NCBI GenBank assembly: GCA_947253595.1
Contig: CAMXZR010000008.1
Location: 1 to 31,847, forward strand
Length of the DNA stretch: 31,847 nucleotides
Source of the DNA: an uncultured Olsenella sp.
GTDB lineage: Bacteria > Actinomycetota > Coriobacteriia > Coriobacteriales > Atopobiaceae
Reading direction: 5' to 3'
Position numbers and translations under genes: made by a program. Shown here piece by piece: positions 23,425 through 31,847 of the stretch. Positions within the stretch are counted from its first letter, which is position 1. The number at the start of each line of letters is the position of its first letter. Under the pieces are notes generated by a model that saw only the letters and a program-made list of their open reading frames with translations, was not told where the DNA came from and ran no database searches.

Positions 23425-23459
23425 ATTATGCCCCTGGGCACGGGTGGTCATGCGCATGA
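23425..23459 (-). promoter_or_regulatory. Candidate dfx promoter with palindromic operator
   Basis: Minus-strand CATGAC (23447-23452), 16 bases, CATAAT (23425-23430). A perfect 12-base palindrome, TCATGCGCATGA (23448-23459), covers the -35 element. Both are in the 145-base gap downstream of dnaE. The match to consensus is modest. Confidence 0.35.
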
Positions 23460-23499
23460 AATGCCACAATTTAAATAGCATTATTGCGCCGCGGCGAAC

Positions 23500-26400
23500 C
23501 TATGCCACGCGCACGCTCCCGCCCGACCCCACCAGATCCTCCACCTCGGCCATGAGCACCATGTTGCGCGCGTCCACGCGAGCGGGCAGCTCCATGCGCA
23601 TCAGGTCGCCGCCCACTGCCTCGACCAGCAGCTCGACCCGGTCCATGCCCGCATAGCGCGCGAGGATGGACTGGAGCTGCTCCATGCGCGTCATCGAGAG
23701 CATGCGCGAGCTCATGCTGACCTCGACCACCTTGGGGCGGTTGGTCTTCTCGTTGAGCTCCATCGACGCGATCGAGCTCGCGATGATCTGGTTGCCGCGG
23801 TCACCCCGCTCGAGCTTGCCCGTGACCTTGATGAAGACGTCGCCCGTGCGCTCGCCGGTCTCGGGGTCGACGTCGCCTTCCAGGGCGGAGGCGCACTCCT
23901 TGTACGTCTTGGGGAAGACCACCAGCGATATCTCTCCCTCCATGTCCTCGAGCGTGACGATGGCCATCTGGTCGCCGTTCTTGGTGACCTTCTTGGCCAC
24001 GCCCCCCGTGGGCACCATGCCCGCGAGGCGGATGGGCTTGCCCTCGGGGACGCGGAAGCGGGTGGTGCTGCCGCCGGTCATGGGGTCGACCATCTCTTCC
24101 GACTCCTCTATCTCGGCGATGGTGTAGTCTCGGGCCTTCGAGAGGGCATACTCGAAGGGTCTGAGCGGGTGGTCCGAGACGTAGATGCCCAGCACCTCGT
24201 GCTCCTGCGCGAGCTTGACGTGCCGGTCCCACTCATCGCCGTTCGCCGGGGGCACCTCGTCCTCGAAGCCCGACCCCTCCACGTCGGCGAACATGTCGAA
24301 GAGGGAGCTCTGGCCGCAGGCGCGGTCCTTCTGGCGCTTCGTGGCGGCATCGATGATGTTGCTCGGGTCGTTCTTGTCCACGAAGCCCATCATCTGCTTG
24401 CGCGGGTAGCCCGTCGAGTCGAAGGCGCCGCTCTTGATGAGCGCCTCGACCACGCGACGGTTCGCCTGACTCGAGTCGACGCGGTCGACGAAGTCGTGCA
24501 GGCTCTTGAAGGGACCCCCCTGGCCGCGCTCCTCCATGATCGCGTCGCCGACACCCTCGCCCACGCCGCGGATGCCCGCGAAGCCGAAGCGGATGCCCTC
24601 GGGGGTGGCCGTGAAGTCCTTGCCGGACTCGTTGATGTCGGGCGGGAGGACCTGGATGCCCTCGTGCCTGCAGGCACTGACGTAGTGGACGATCTTCTCG
24701 GTCTTGCCCATGTAGCTGGTGAGGACCGAGGCCATGTACTCGCGGGGGAAGTAGGCCTTGAGCCAGGCGGTCTGCATGACCAGGATGGCGTATCCCGCCG
24801 AGTGTGACTTGTTGAAGGCGTAGGAGGCGAACTCTAGGACGTCGTCCCAGATACGCTGGGACGTCTCCCTCTTGTAGCCGTTGTCGACGGCACCGTTCAT
24901 CCAGTGGTCGTAGGTCGTCTCGTCCTTGCCGTTATCCCAGTGGAACACGGTGCTGGTGAGAAGCTTGATCTTCTTCTTCGCCACGGGCTTGCGGATGCGC
25001 GAGTCGGACTCCCCGGCGGAGAAGTTGGACATCTTCACCGAGATCTGCATGACCTGCTCCTGGTAGACGATGGTCCCGTAGGTCTCGTCTAGGATGTCCG
25101 AGAGGCGGTCGTCGTAGAAGACGACGGGCTCCTTGCCATTCATGCGGTTGATGTAGCTCGTTACCATGCCGGCGCCCAGGGGGCCGGGACGGTAGAGGGC
25201 GATGAGTGCGACGATCTGCTTGTACTCCCTGGGCTGCATGTTCTTGATCGTCGCCGTCATGCCCGCGGACTCCACCTGGAAGACGCCGGCGGTGTGTCCC
25301 GAGCCGAGGAGCTCGTAGATGCGCGGGTCCGAGAAGTCGATCTTGTCCACGTCGATGTCCACGTGGGTGGCGCCGTCCCTCAGGCAGTCCCGGACGGCCT
25401 GGGGGATGTCCTCCTCGCGGGCCAGGCCGGGGTGGCTGCGCCTGATGTTGGCCAGGGCCTTGTTGATGACGGTGAGGGTGCGCAGGCCGAGGAAGTCCAT
25501 CTTGAGAAGGCCCATGTCCGCGACGGAGTGGCCCTCGTACTGCGTGATCGTGACGTTGCCCTTGGTGTCGAGCTTGGTGGGAACGTGGTCGGTGACGGGC
25601 GTGGGGGCGATGAGCGTCGCACAGGCGTGCACGCCCTCGCCGCGGGTCATGCCCTCGATCGAGAGAGCGGCGTCGATGATGCGGCGCGAGTCGGCGTCCT
25701 TCTGGTAGGCCTCCTCGAAGTCCGGCGAGTACTGGTCGGGATGCTTCTCGGTCTTGTGCAGGGCGCTGGGCAGAGAGAGCTTGGGGTCGTTGGAGAGCAT
25801 CTTGGAGAGGCGCTGCCCCACATAGACGGGGAACCCCAGCACGCGTGCGGCGTCGTTGATGGCCTGCTTCGCCTTGATGGTCGAGTAGGTGATGACCTTG
25901 CAGACGCGGTCCTCGCCGTACACCTCGCGCACGTGCGCGAGGACGTCCTGGAGATGCTCGTCGTCGAAGTCCATGTCGATGTCGGGCATCTCGGAACGCT
26001 GGGGAGAGAGGAAGCGCTCGAACATGAGGCCGTTCTCGAGCGGGTCGAAGGAGGTGATGTTCATGGCGTAGGCGACGATGGCACCTGCAGCCGATCCTCG
26101 GCCGGGACCGACGCCGATGCCGTTGTCCTTGGCCCACTGGACGTAGTCCTGGACGATGAGGAAGTAGTTGGCGAAGCCCTTGTCGCAGATGATCTTGTAC
26201 TCGTACTCGAAGCGCTCGCGCACGTTGATGCCGCCGATGACCACGTTCTTCCAGTCGTCGCCGTAGCGCTTGGCGAGCCCGCTCTCGCACTCCTCCCTGA
26301 AGCGTGCCTCGGCCGTCTCGCCCTCGCGAAGACCTGGGTACTGGGGCAGGTACATGTTGGTCCAGTCGATCTCGAAGTCGCACTTGGCAGCGACCTCGAG

Positions 26401-27402
26401 GGTGTTGTCACAGGCCTCGGGAATCCACGAGAAGAGCTCCCGCATCTCTTCCTCGCTCTTCATGTAGAACTCCGTGCCCTCCATGCGCATGCGCCCCGCG
26501 TCGTCCAGCGTGGTGGCCTTGCCTATGCACGAGAGGATGTCCTGGGTGGGGGCGTCCTCGCGCGAGAGGTAGTGGAAGTCGTTGGTCGCGATGACCTTGA
26601 CGTCCAGCTCGCGTGCCAGCTTGACCAGGTACTCGTCGAGCCTGCGGTCGTCCCAACCGTTGCGGAAGCTCAGGCCGTGGTCCTGTATCTCCATGTAGAA
26701 GTCGTCACCGAAGATGTCCTTGAAGGTGCGCGCCCACTCTCGCGCGCCGTCGAAGTCCCCGTCCAGCACGCACTGCTGGATGATGCCCTGGACGCAGGCG
26801 CTCTGGCAGATGAGGCCCTCGTGGTACTCCCTCAGCATGGCCAGCGTCGTACGCGGTTTGTAGTACATCATCTCGTGCCCCGCCGCCTTGGACATGCAGC
26901 GGATGAGGTTCACGTAACCTGTCTCGTTCTTGGCCAAGAGGATGAGGTGGTAGCGGCGCTGCCTGGTGCTGCGCTCGATGCAGTCGTCGGTGATGAAGTA
27001 GGCCTCGCAGCCAAAGATGGGCTTCACCTTGAGCTCGGGGCGGTTCCCCCTCACTGCGGCGAGGTCGTGCCCGGACTCCTCCCAGACCCTGCGGTCGGAC
27101 TCCCACTGGGCGTGGGGGAGGTCGCAGGGGGCGGCATCGGGCTCGTCCGCCTCGGGCTCCTCGAGCTCCCACCCCTTCTGGAAGCACTCGATGTCGTGCT
27201 TCCACTGCCTCATGCCCAGGGCGCCGTCGTTGTACTTGCGGCACTCGAGGTCCAGGTTGGGAATCCCAAAGAGGTAGCCGTGGTCCGTGAGGGCAACGGC
27301 TGGCATCCGGAAGTCGACGGCGCGCTTCACCATGTCCGATATGCGGGTGGCGCCGTCGAGGATGGAGAAATCGGAGTGGTTGTGCAGGTGGACGAACGCC
27401 AT
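23500..27402 (-). CDS. dnaE: DNA polymerase III alpha subunit
   Basis: 1300-residue replicative polymerase. ATG 27402 has GGAGG nine bases upstream. The PHP domain (about 1-330) begins HLHNHSDFSILDGATR and keeps its metal-binding histidines (His5/7/9 region, TDHG 39-42), so it could retain proofreading. Polymerase catalytic aspartates are Asp474 and Asp476 in PDIDMDFDDEH and Asp636 in LLKMDFLGLRTLT. Other landmarks are GPGRGSAAGAIVAYAM, HACATLIAP, VFQVESAGM, YQEQVM and FNKSHSAGYA. A helix-hairpin-helix region (GIRGVGEGVGDAI) and an OB domain near the C-terminus (RLAGMVPTGGVAKKVTKNG) follow. About 65 extra residues (58-124) interrupt the PHP domain between the usual LxxACRKYND and KPIFGCEAYF. 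Separate transcription unit from dfx; 160 bases after addA. Confidence 0.97.
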   Translation of the reverse strand: MAFVHLHNHSDFSILDGATRISDMVKRAVDFRMPAVALTDHGYLFGIPNLDLECRKYNDGALGMRQWKHDIECFQKGWELEEPEADEPDAAPCDLPHAQWESDRRVWEESGHDLAAVRGNRPELKVKPIFGCEAYFITDDCIERSTRQRRYHLILLAKNETGYVNLIRCMSKAAGHEMMYYKPRTTLAMLREYHEGLICQSACVQGIIQQCVLDGDFDGAREWARTFKDIFGDDFYMEIQDHGLSFRNGWDDRRLDEYLVKLARELDVKVIATNDFHYLSREDAPTQDILSCIGKATTLDDAGRMRMEGTEFYMKSEEEMRELFSWIPEACDNTLEVAAKCDFEIDWTNMYLPQYPGLREGETAEARFREECESGLAKRYGDDWKNVVIGGINVRERFEYEYKIICDKGFANYFLIVQDYVQWAKDNGIGVGPGRGSAAGAIVAYAMNITSFDPLENGLMFERFLSPQRSEMPDIDMDFDDEHLQDVLAHVREVYGEDRVCKVITYSTIKAKQAINDAARVLGFPVYVGQRLSKMLSNDPKLSLPSALHKTEKHPDQYSPDFEEAYQKDADSRRIIDAALSIEGMTRGEGVHACATLIAPTPVTDHVPTKLDTKGNVTITQYEGHSVADMGLLKMDFLGLRTLTVINKALANIRRSHPGLAREEDIPQAVRDCLRDGATHVDIDVDKIDFSDPRIYELLGSGHTAGVFQVESAGMTATIKNMQPREYKQIVALIALYRPGPLGAGMVTSYINRMNGKEPVVFYDDRLSDILDETYGTIVYQEQVMQISVKMSNFSAGESDSRIRKPVAKKKIKLLTSTVFHWDNGKDETTYDHWMNGAVDNGYKRETSQRIWDDVLEFASYAFNKSHSAGYAILVMQTAWLKAYFPREYMASVLTSYMGKTEKIVHYVSACRHEGIQVLPPDINESGKDFTATPEGIRFGFAGIRGVGEGVGDAIMEERGQGGPFKSLHDFVDRVDSSQANRRVVEALIKSGAFDSTGYPRKQMMGFVDKNDPSNIIDAATKRQKDRACGQSSLFDMFADVEGSGFEDEVPPANGDEWDRHVKLAQEHEVLGIYVSDHPLRPFEYALSKARDYTIAEIEESEEMVDPMTGGSTTRFRVPEGKPIRLAGMVPTGGVAKKVTKNGDQMAIVTLEDMEGEISLVVFPKTYKECASALEGDVDPETGERTGDVFIKVTGKLERGDRGNQIIASSIASMELNEKTNRPKVVEVSMSSRMLSMTRMEQLQSILARYAGMDRVELLVEAVGGDLMRMELPARVDARNMVLMAEVEDLVGSGGSVRVA

Positions 27403-27562
27403 GGTCTCTGGCCTCCAGGCCGCCTCGCGGCCAAGGGCGAACGGTAACGGACGCGCGAGGGTCGCGGGGCATCGGGTTGCTGCCTAGGATCTGTCTGTCG
27501 GTCGGCTCCGCCGGCCTGTCTTTTGGCCTCCCATGATAGTCGATGGAGCCGGGTGGAAGGCG

Positions 27563-30500
27563 CTAGGGAATGGGCTCGGAACCCCTCCCGAACCCATAGC
27601 GAAGGACGAGCGGCTGGCCGCCCTCCACTTCGCGCTCCACGCAGACGAAGGCGCACTCGACCTCGTCGAACCCCTCTCCCAGGAGCACGCTGGCGTAGAG
27701 GTCGGCTTGCATCCTGTGGCGTTCGGCGAGCTCCCCGGGCGAGAGGGCCGCGTCTCCGGTCTTGTAGTCCACGACCAGCGCCCGGGTGCTGCCGGGGTCG
27801 GTGCAGAGGAGGTCGATGGCACCCTCCGCGTATCTACCGAAGCTCGACTCGACCCTCTGAAAGAAGGGCTGCTCCGCCCTGAGGCACGCATGAGAGAGCG
27901 CCTCTCTCCGGATGTCCGAGCCCTCCCAGCGGGCGAGCGCGAGCTCGAGTCGGTCGCACTGGCGGGGCGAGAGCCGCCAGCGGCGCTCCGTCGCGGAGAC
28001 GCGCTCGGGGGCCGGCGACGAACCGGACTCGACCATGGCCTGCGCCAGCTGGTGGAAGGCGGAGCCCAGGCTCGTCGCCCTGTCCGCGTCCGACGAGGTC
28101 CCCTCGGGCTCGCCCGACCCCTCGCAGCGACCCTCCACGTCGCAGGAGAGGGACGTGGGGGGTATCTCTCCCTGCACGACCTCCGTCGCACCGAGGCTAC
28201 GCTGGACGGACGAGTAGCTGAAGATCCCCTCGCGAGGGCTCCAGGGGCGGGCAGACTCCGACGCGGCGGCGAGCCCGTCGCCGACCTCCGTGCCGTAGAT
28301 TGCGAAGCCTGCCGCCTGACCTGCGGCACGCGGGCCAGGCTCGAAGGCGACCAGGGCGCGAGGCGAGCCGGGCTCGCCGTCGTCGACCAGGCAGTCGCCG
28401 TCCGGTCCCGGCGCGAGGCAGGTCACCCGCAGGGCGGCGGGCTCGCTGCCGCCGTAGTCGACGAGGCCGTCGTGCTCGCCAGGGGTGGGGAGGTCCCCTC
28501 CGAAGAGCGCCCGGCACACGCCGGAGGCGAGCCGGGGCCTCAGGCTCCCGTCCTTGGACGCCTGCGCCGAGATCCCCAGGATCACCGCCTCCCGCGCGCG
28601 TGTGAGGGCGACGTAGAGCAGGCGCGCCCGCTCTGCGGCCTCCCCCTCCTCCGCGCTCGTGAAGAGCCTCTTGGCCCAATCCACGCAATCCCCGCAGGCG
28701 GCATCGTCCTCGGGCGCGTCCTGGCGCAGGAGCGCCGTGTCCACCTGGGGAGGCAGCAGGGTCGCCAGCACCGATCCGGCGCGGTTCTCGCAGCAGATGC
28801 CCTTTGATGCGGGCGCATCGTTGCCCCAGCACTCGCATGCGGCGACGAGCGGGAACTCCAAGCCCTTGGAGGCGTGGACGGTCATGACCTGCACCGGGCC
28901 GGCACCGCCCCCCACCAGCGAGGCGGGGCCGAGCTTGCAGACCTCGAGCCAGCGGTCGAACTCGACGGAGGCCTGCGAGATCCCGAGCCCTCCCTCGTCC
29001 ACGAGCTCCCCCACGTGCCGCACGGCCGCCAGGGCGTTTGCCAGGCGGGCCTGGCCGTCGGGCCCTGCGTCCTCGAGTCGGGCGACGAGGCCGGACTCCT
29101 GGAGCATCACCAGGAGGACGTCGCGCACGGACCAGCTCCCCAGCCGCTCGAACGCCCGCAGGACCAGCTCCCGCGCGGCCACGAGGGCGTCGGAGGGCTC
29201 TGCCCCCGAGGGAAGGTCGAAGGAGAGGAGCCCCGCCTCTATGCCCCGCTTGGCGAGCGCGTCCACCTCCTCCTGGTCGCGGGTGGCAAGGAGGAGGAGG
29301 TCGTCTGCCGAGAGGCGGAACATCTGGCTCGTGAGCACGGGATAGAGGCCGTCTCGCGTGTCCCTGGGGTTGGCGAGCAGGTGCAGGAGCGCCGAGACGA
29401 GGTGGACCTCCTCGCTCTGCGAGAAGGTCGAACCTCCACTCACCACGCATTCGATCCCCCGGGCGCGCAGGGCCTCGAGATAGCTCCCGAGCTTGCTCAT
29501 CCGTCCCAGGAGCAGCGCTGCGTCAGAGGGCCTCTGGCCGGCGGCAATGTAGCTCGCAAGGCGCTGGGCCACCCTGTCCGCCATCACGTCCGCGCGGTCC
29601 TGGGAAGAGACCTGCGCCCTGCCCTGCCTCCTGGAGCACACGAGCTCGACGCTGATGCGGGGGAGCCCCCGGGCGGCAAAGGCGCTCTCGCGCCCCTTCC
29701 AGGCAACGAGGTCCATGAAGCGCGGCAGGAGGGTCTCTTCCCCCTCCTGGCCCCTTCCCAAGACGTGTGCGACGAAGCGCAGGACGTCGTCGTGGCTGCG
29801 GAAGTTGTTCCTGAGCTCCACCACAGAGGAGGCAGGGAGGGACGACTGGCGGTCGAGGAAGACCTGCACGTCCGCCGCCCTGAAGCGGTAGATGGACTGC
29901 TGGGCGTCCCCCACCGTGCACAGGTGACAGGCACCGGGCCCGCTCAGAAGCTCGATCATGCGCACCTGCTGGGCATTGGTGTCCTGGAACTCGTCCACCA
30001 TGACCAGGCGGAAGCGCCGCCCGTACTCCGCCGCGATCTTCGGGTGCTCGCGGAAGGCACGCAGGGTGAGCGAGAGCAGGTCGTCGTTGTCGAGCACCCC
30101 GAGCTCGAACTTGAGGGAGGCGTAGCGCCGGTCCACCTCCCGCGCGAGCTGGACGAGCTGGCCGCGGAAGCGCAGGGAATCGGCAATCTGCACGGCGAGC
30201 GCGCAGTCGGCATAGGCGGCCCTGATCTGCGCACCGAACTCCCTCATCCTCTTCGACCTGTAGGCGTCGCCGGGCTTCCTGACGCGCCCGAACGCCTCGG
30301 CGGCGTGGCGGGCGTCGCGCTGCGAGGGCGGGAGCGAGAGGAGCCCCCCCACGACCTCGAGGGAGTTCCGAAGGTTCGCGCGCTCCGCCTCCCCGCCCCT
30401 AGACGAGAACGCCCCGGCGTCCTCGCCCAGGACGAGCGCCCTCTGGACGCAGTCGAGATAGGTCGACAGCTCGCCGAATACGTCGGGCTCCGAACCCGGG

Positions 30501-31084
30501 AACTCGATCGAGTCGAAGCCCTCAAGGGCAGAGCCGGCCGCGTCGCGCAGGGTCCCGAGCATCCCGAACACCGTGGAGGCACCATCGCTGCCGGCACGGC
30601 CCCTGAGCTCGAAGCTCTTCCTGAGCTCCTCATAGGCGGGGTCGTCCTGGACGATGCCGCAGACCTCGTCGACCGCCCGCTCCGCCAGGCCGGAGGCGAC
30701 GCCCTCCCCCGCAACCTTGAAGCCGGGGTCGAGGCCGAGTTCCAGGGCGTGTCTCCTCAGGATGCGGGAGCACATCCCGTGTATGGTGCTGATCCAGGCG
30801 GAGTCGACCTCGAGGGCATGCGACGCCATGCCGCCCTCGCGCAGGCGCGCGCGAATCTTCTCCTTGATCTCGTCGGCTGCGGCATGCGTGAAGGTAATGA
30901 CCAGAACCTCGTCGAGGCTCTTGAGGAAGGGTGCGCCATCGTCGCCCGAACCGGGGCCGAGGGCCCAGGCCACCCTCTCTGCCAAGGTGGACGACTTGCC
31001 CGACCCAGCTCCCGCCGCCACGAAGAGCGGCCTGTCGAGGGTCCGGGTGATGCGCTCCTGGTCGGGGGTCAGATGGCGTGCCAC
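27563..31084 (-). CDS. addA: AddA-type UvrD-family helicase with C-terminal nuclease
   Basis: 1173 residues from GTG 31084 (GGAGG eight bases upstream); this start shares one base with the stop of the gene before it (TAGTG). It resects double-strand-break ends together with AddB, as RecBCD does elsewhere. Superfamily 1 helicase motifs are Walker A AGAGSGKS (24-31), VITFTHAAADEIKEKI (motif Ia), DEFQDT (364-369), GDAQQSIYRFRAAD (motif III), TVHASKGLEFPLV (motif V) and YVALTRAREAVIL (motif VI). The C-terminus is a PD-(D/E)XK nuclease: GAIDLL, DYKTG (1106-1110) and QADLYA. This architecture and the adjacent nuclease gene support AddA rather than UvrD/PcrA. The 160-base gap after it contains only weak GC hairpins and the dnaE ribosome binding site. 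Confidence 0.9.
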   Translation of the reverse strand: MARHLTPDQERITRTLDRPLFVAAGAGSGKSSTLAERVAWALGPGSGDDGAPFLKSLDEVLVITFTHAAADEIKEKIRARLREGGMASHALEVDSAWISTIHGMCSRILRRHALELGLDPGFKVAGEGVASGLAERAVDEVCGIVQDDPAYEELRKSFELRGRAGSDGASTVFGMLGTLRDAAGSALEGFDSIEFPGSEPDVFGELSTYLDCVQRALVLGEDAGAFSSRGGEAERANLRNSLEVVGGLLSLPPSQRDARHAAEAFGRVRKPGDAYRSKRMREFGAQIRAAYADCALAVQIADSLRFRGQLVQLAREVDRRYASLKFELGVLDNDDLLSLTLRAFREHPKIAAEYGRRFRLVMVDEFQDTNAQQVRMIELLSGPGACHLCTVGDAQQSIYRFRAADVQVFLDRQSSLPASSVVELRNNFRSHDDVLRFVAHVLGRGQEGEETLLPRFMDLVAWKGRESAFAARGLPRISVELVCSRRQGRAQVSSQDRADVMADRVAQRLASYIAAGQRPSDAALLLGRMSKLGSYLEALRARGIECVVSGGSTFSQSEEVHLVSALLHLLANPRDTRDGLYPVLTSQMFRLSADDLLLLATRDQEEVDALAKRGIEAGLLSFDLPSGAEPSDALVAARELVLRAFERLGSWSVRDVLLVMLQESGLVARLEDAGPDGQARLANALAAVRHVGELVDEGGLGISQASVEFDRWLEVCKLGPASLVGGGAGPVQVMTVHASKGLEFPLVAACECWGNDAPASKGICCENRAGSVLATLLPPQVDTALLRQDAPEDDAACGDCVDWAKRLFTSAEEGEAAERARLLYVALTRAREAVILGISAQASKDGSLRPRLASGVCRALFGGDLPTPGEHDGLVDYGGSEPAALRVTCLAPGPDGDCLVDDGEPGSPRALVAFEPGPRAAGQAAGFAIYGTEVGDGLAAASESARPWSPREGIFSYSSVQRSLGATEVVQGEIPPTSLSCDVEGRCEGSGEPEGTSSDADRATSLGSAFHQLAQAMVESGSSPAPERVSATERRWRLSPRQCDRLELALARWEGSDIRREALSHACLRAEQPFFQRVESSFGRYAEGAIDLLCTDPGSTRALVVDYKTGDAALSPGELAERHRMQADLYASVLLGEGFDEVECAFVCVEREVEGGQPLVLRYGFGRGSEPIP

Positions 31085-31847
31085 TAGGACAGCCTCCTCT
31101 CGCAGTCTGTGACAGGGCACCACTGGCAGGCCTTCGCGTCGATGGGGTCGGCGCGCACGTCTCCCTGGAGCATGCGCTCGATGGCTGCGGCCACCTTTTC
31201 CTCGGTCGCGTCCAGGAGCTCCCCGAAGCTCGGCTGCCCGGGGCCTCCGCAGCAGACGGAGGCGAGGCGCGACGGGCTGACGGGACCAAGGACCCGGTCC
31301 GCGAAGTTGACGTCCACGGCCCCGGCCAGCCCATGCTGCTCGGGCTTGGACCCCCTGGTCGAGAGATACACCGCCCCCACGACCTTGAGGTCGGGCATGA
31401 TGCGGCGTATGACCTGCGCGTATATGAGGGACTGCACCCTGCGCGGAAGCCTGAGCCCCTCGCGGCCGGGACAGCCCTCCCTGCCGAACGCATCGTACTC
31501 GGCGGAGAAGCCTGCAGACCCCTTGTGCTTGTAGTCGATCACCACGGCGCAGCCGTGCTCGTTCACGTCCACGCGATCGACGCTGCCCACGAAGTCAGCG
31601 CCGGCATAGGACACGTGCGCGCCTCCCGGCCGCCTGCCCCCGAAGCGGAGCTCGAAGTGGCGTGGCTCGAAGCCCTCGAGCACGCCGGCCTCGTACTCGA
31701 CGGTGCTCAGAAGGTCGCGGCGCAGGAAGTCCAGCTGCAGGCGCTCGCCGCTGCCGTGCGGGACGAGGGACTGCGCCGCCGCGGAGGTGGCCCTGCGCAG
31801 CTGGTGGGCCAGGTGGTAGTCGATCTCGGTCAGGTCCAGCTCGCGCA
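31084..31847 (-). CDS. addB: AddB-like PD-(D/E)XK nuclease, 3' part only
   Basis: The reading frame stays open to the right edge of the window, so about 253 C-terminal residues are visible and the start lies outside. The nuclease motif is GSVDRVDVNEHGCAVVIDYKHKG (Asp, then DYK), followed by QSLIYAQVIRR (Gln motif). The end carries ACQWCPVTDCERRLS, a Cys cluster like the iron-sulfur motif at the end of AddB. The stop TAG overlaps the addA GTG by one base, so the pair is translationally coupled. AddB gives the second nuclease and Chi-recognition function of AddAB; the helicase-like N-terminus cannot be checked here. Confidence 0.8.
   Translation of the reverse strand, partial: RELDLTEIDYHLAHQLRRATSAAAQSLVPHGSGERLQLDFLRRDLLSTVEYEAGVLEGFEPRHFELRFGGRRPGGAHVSYAGADFVGSVDRVDVNEHGCAVVIDYKHKGSAGFSAEYDAFGREGCPGREGLRLPRRVQSLIYAQVIRRIMPDLKVVGAVYLSTRGSKPEQHGLAGAVDVNFADRVLGPVSPSRLASVCCGGPGQPSFGELLDATEEKVAAAIERMLQGDVRADPIDAKACQWCPVTDCERRLS

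Noticed and set aside
25294..27447. 717-codon plus-strand reading frame opposite dnaE
   Set aside because: Shadow of GC-rich codon bias; the minus-strand frame is a textbook DnaE, and the plus translation is Val/Asp/Leu/Gly-rich with no motif.
27403..27562. Terminator or promoter between addA and dnaE
   Set aside because: A GGCCGGC/GCCGACC stem with a mismatch and a lone TATCAT are present, but neither has a T-run or a matching -35 at proper spacing.
28874..31087. 737-codon plus-strand reading frame opposite addA
   Set aside because: Same cause; the minus strand carries all SF1 helicase and nuclease motifs.
1..31847. CRISPR array, tRNA, rRNA, insertion sequence or phage attachment site
   Set aside because: No spaced identical repeats, cloverleaf or CCA end, transposase or integrase motif, or terminal inverted repeats were seen.

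Overview
The window is high-GC bacterial DNA with dense gene packing, frequent GTG/TTG starts and strong GGAGG-type ribosome binding sites. The combination of secreted L,D-transpeptidases carrying DUF5648-type repeats, a class-I-like desulfoferrodoxin, a GlfT2-like galactofuranosyltransferase and an addB-addA/dnaE neighbourhood suggests an anaerobic actinobacterium of the Coriobacteriia (Olsenella/Atopobium-like). The lineage is an inference from gene content; no rRNA gene is present to confirm it. I saw no tRNA, rRNA, insertion sequence, prophage or CRISPR array.

Layout. (1) 1-3750: a two-gene minus-strand operon for secreted cell-wall L,D-transpeptidase-like proteins, with a candidate promoter at 3719-3746 and a very strong terminator at 101-134. 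(2) 3843-17867: a surface-polysaccharide region in alternating transcription units. It holds a lone plus-strand family 2 glycosyltransferase (GT2); a minus operon (flippase, DegT-type aminotransferase, GT2) behind a leader hairpin; a divergent plus operon (sugar-transfer ATP-grasp, DPM1-like GT2, DUF2304 membrane protein); a minus operon (GlfT2-like transferase, two small EamA/SMR-type membrane proteins, polyprenyl-phosphate glycosyltransferase); rmlA; and an 810-residue tandem-domain GT2. (3) 18015-18407: a small DUF6483-like protein. (4) 18542-20888: ruvC-ruvA-ruvB with overlapping reading frames and a near-perfect Gram-positive LexA box just upstream. (5) 20955-22862: an NAD-synthetase-like protein whose two catalytic sites both appear destroyed. 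(6) 22977-23354: desulfoferrodoxin with a damaged iron centre I. (7) 23500-27402: dnaE. (8) 27563 to the window end: addA-type helicase-nuclease and the 3' part of an addB-like nuclease gene.

How it works together. The polysaccharide genes can account for nucleotide-sugar supply (RmlA, DegT aminotransferase), chain assembly (several GT2 enzymes, GlfT2-like), membrane flipping of the repeat unit (Wzx-like) and a separate lipid-linked sugar branch (polyprenyl-P glycosyltransferase plus paired SMR proteins and the DPM1-like/DUF2304 pair). The right half is mainly chromosome maintenance: Holliday junction processing, replication and double-strand-break end resection. The most unusual items are the apparent double pseudoenzyme related to NadE, the altered transpeptidase paralogue, and regulatory dyads in front of ruvCAB, rmlA and the flippase operon. 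No intergenic gap exceeds about 160 bases.
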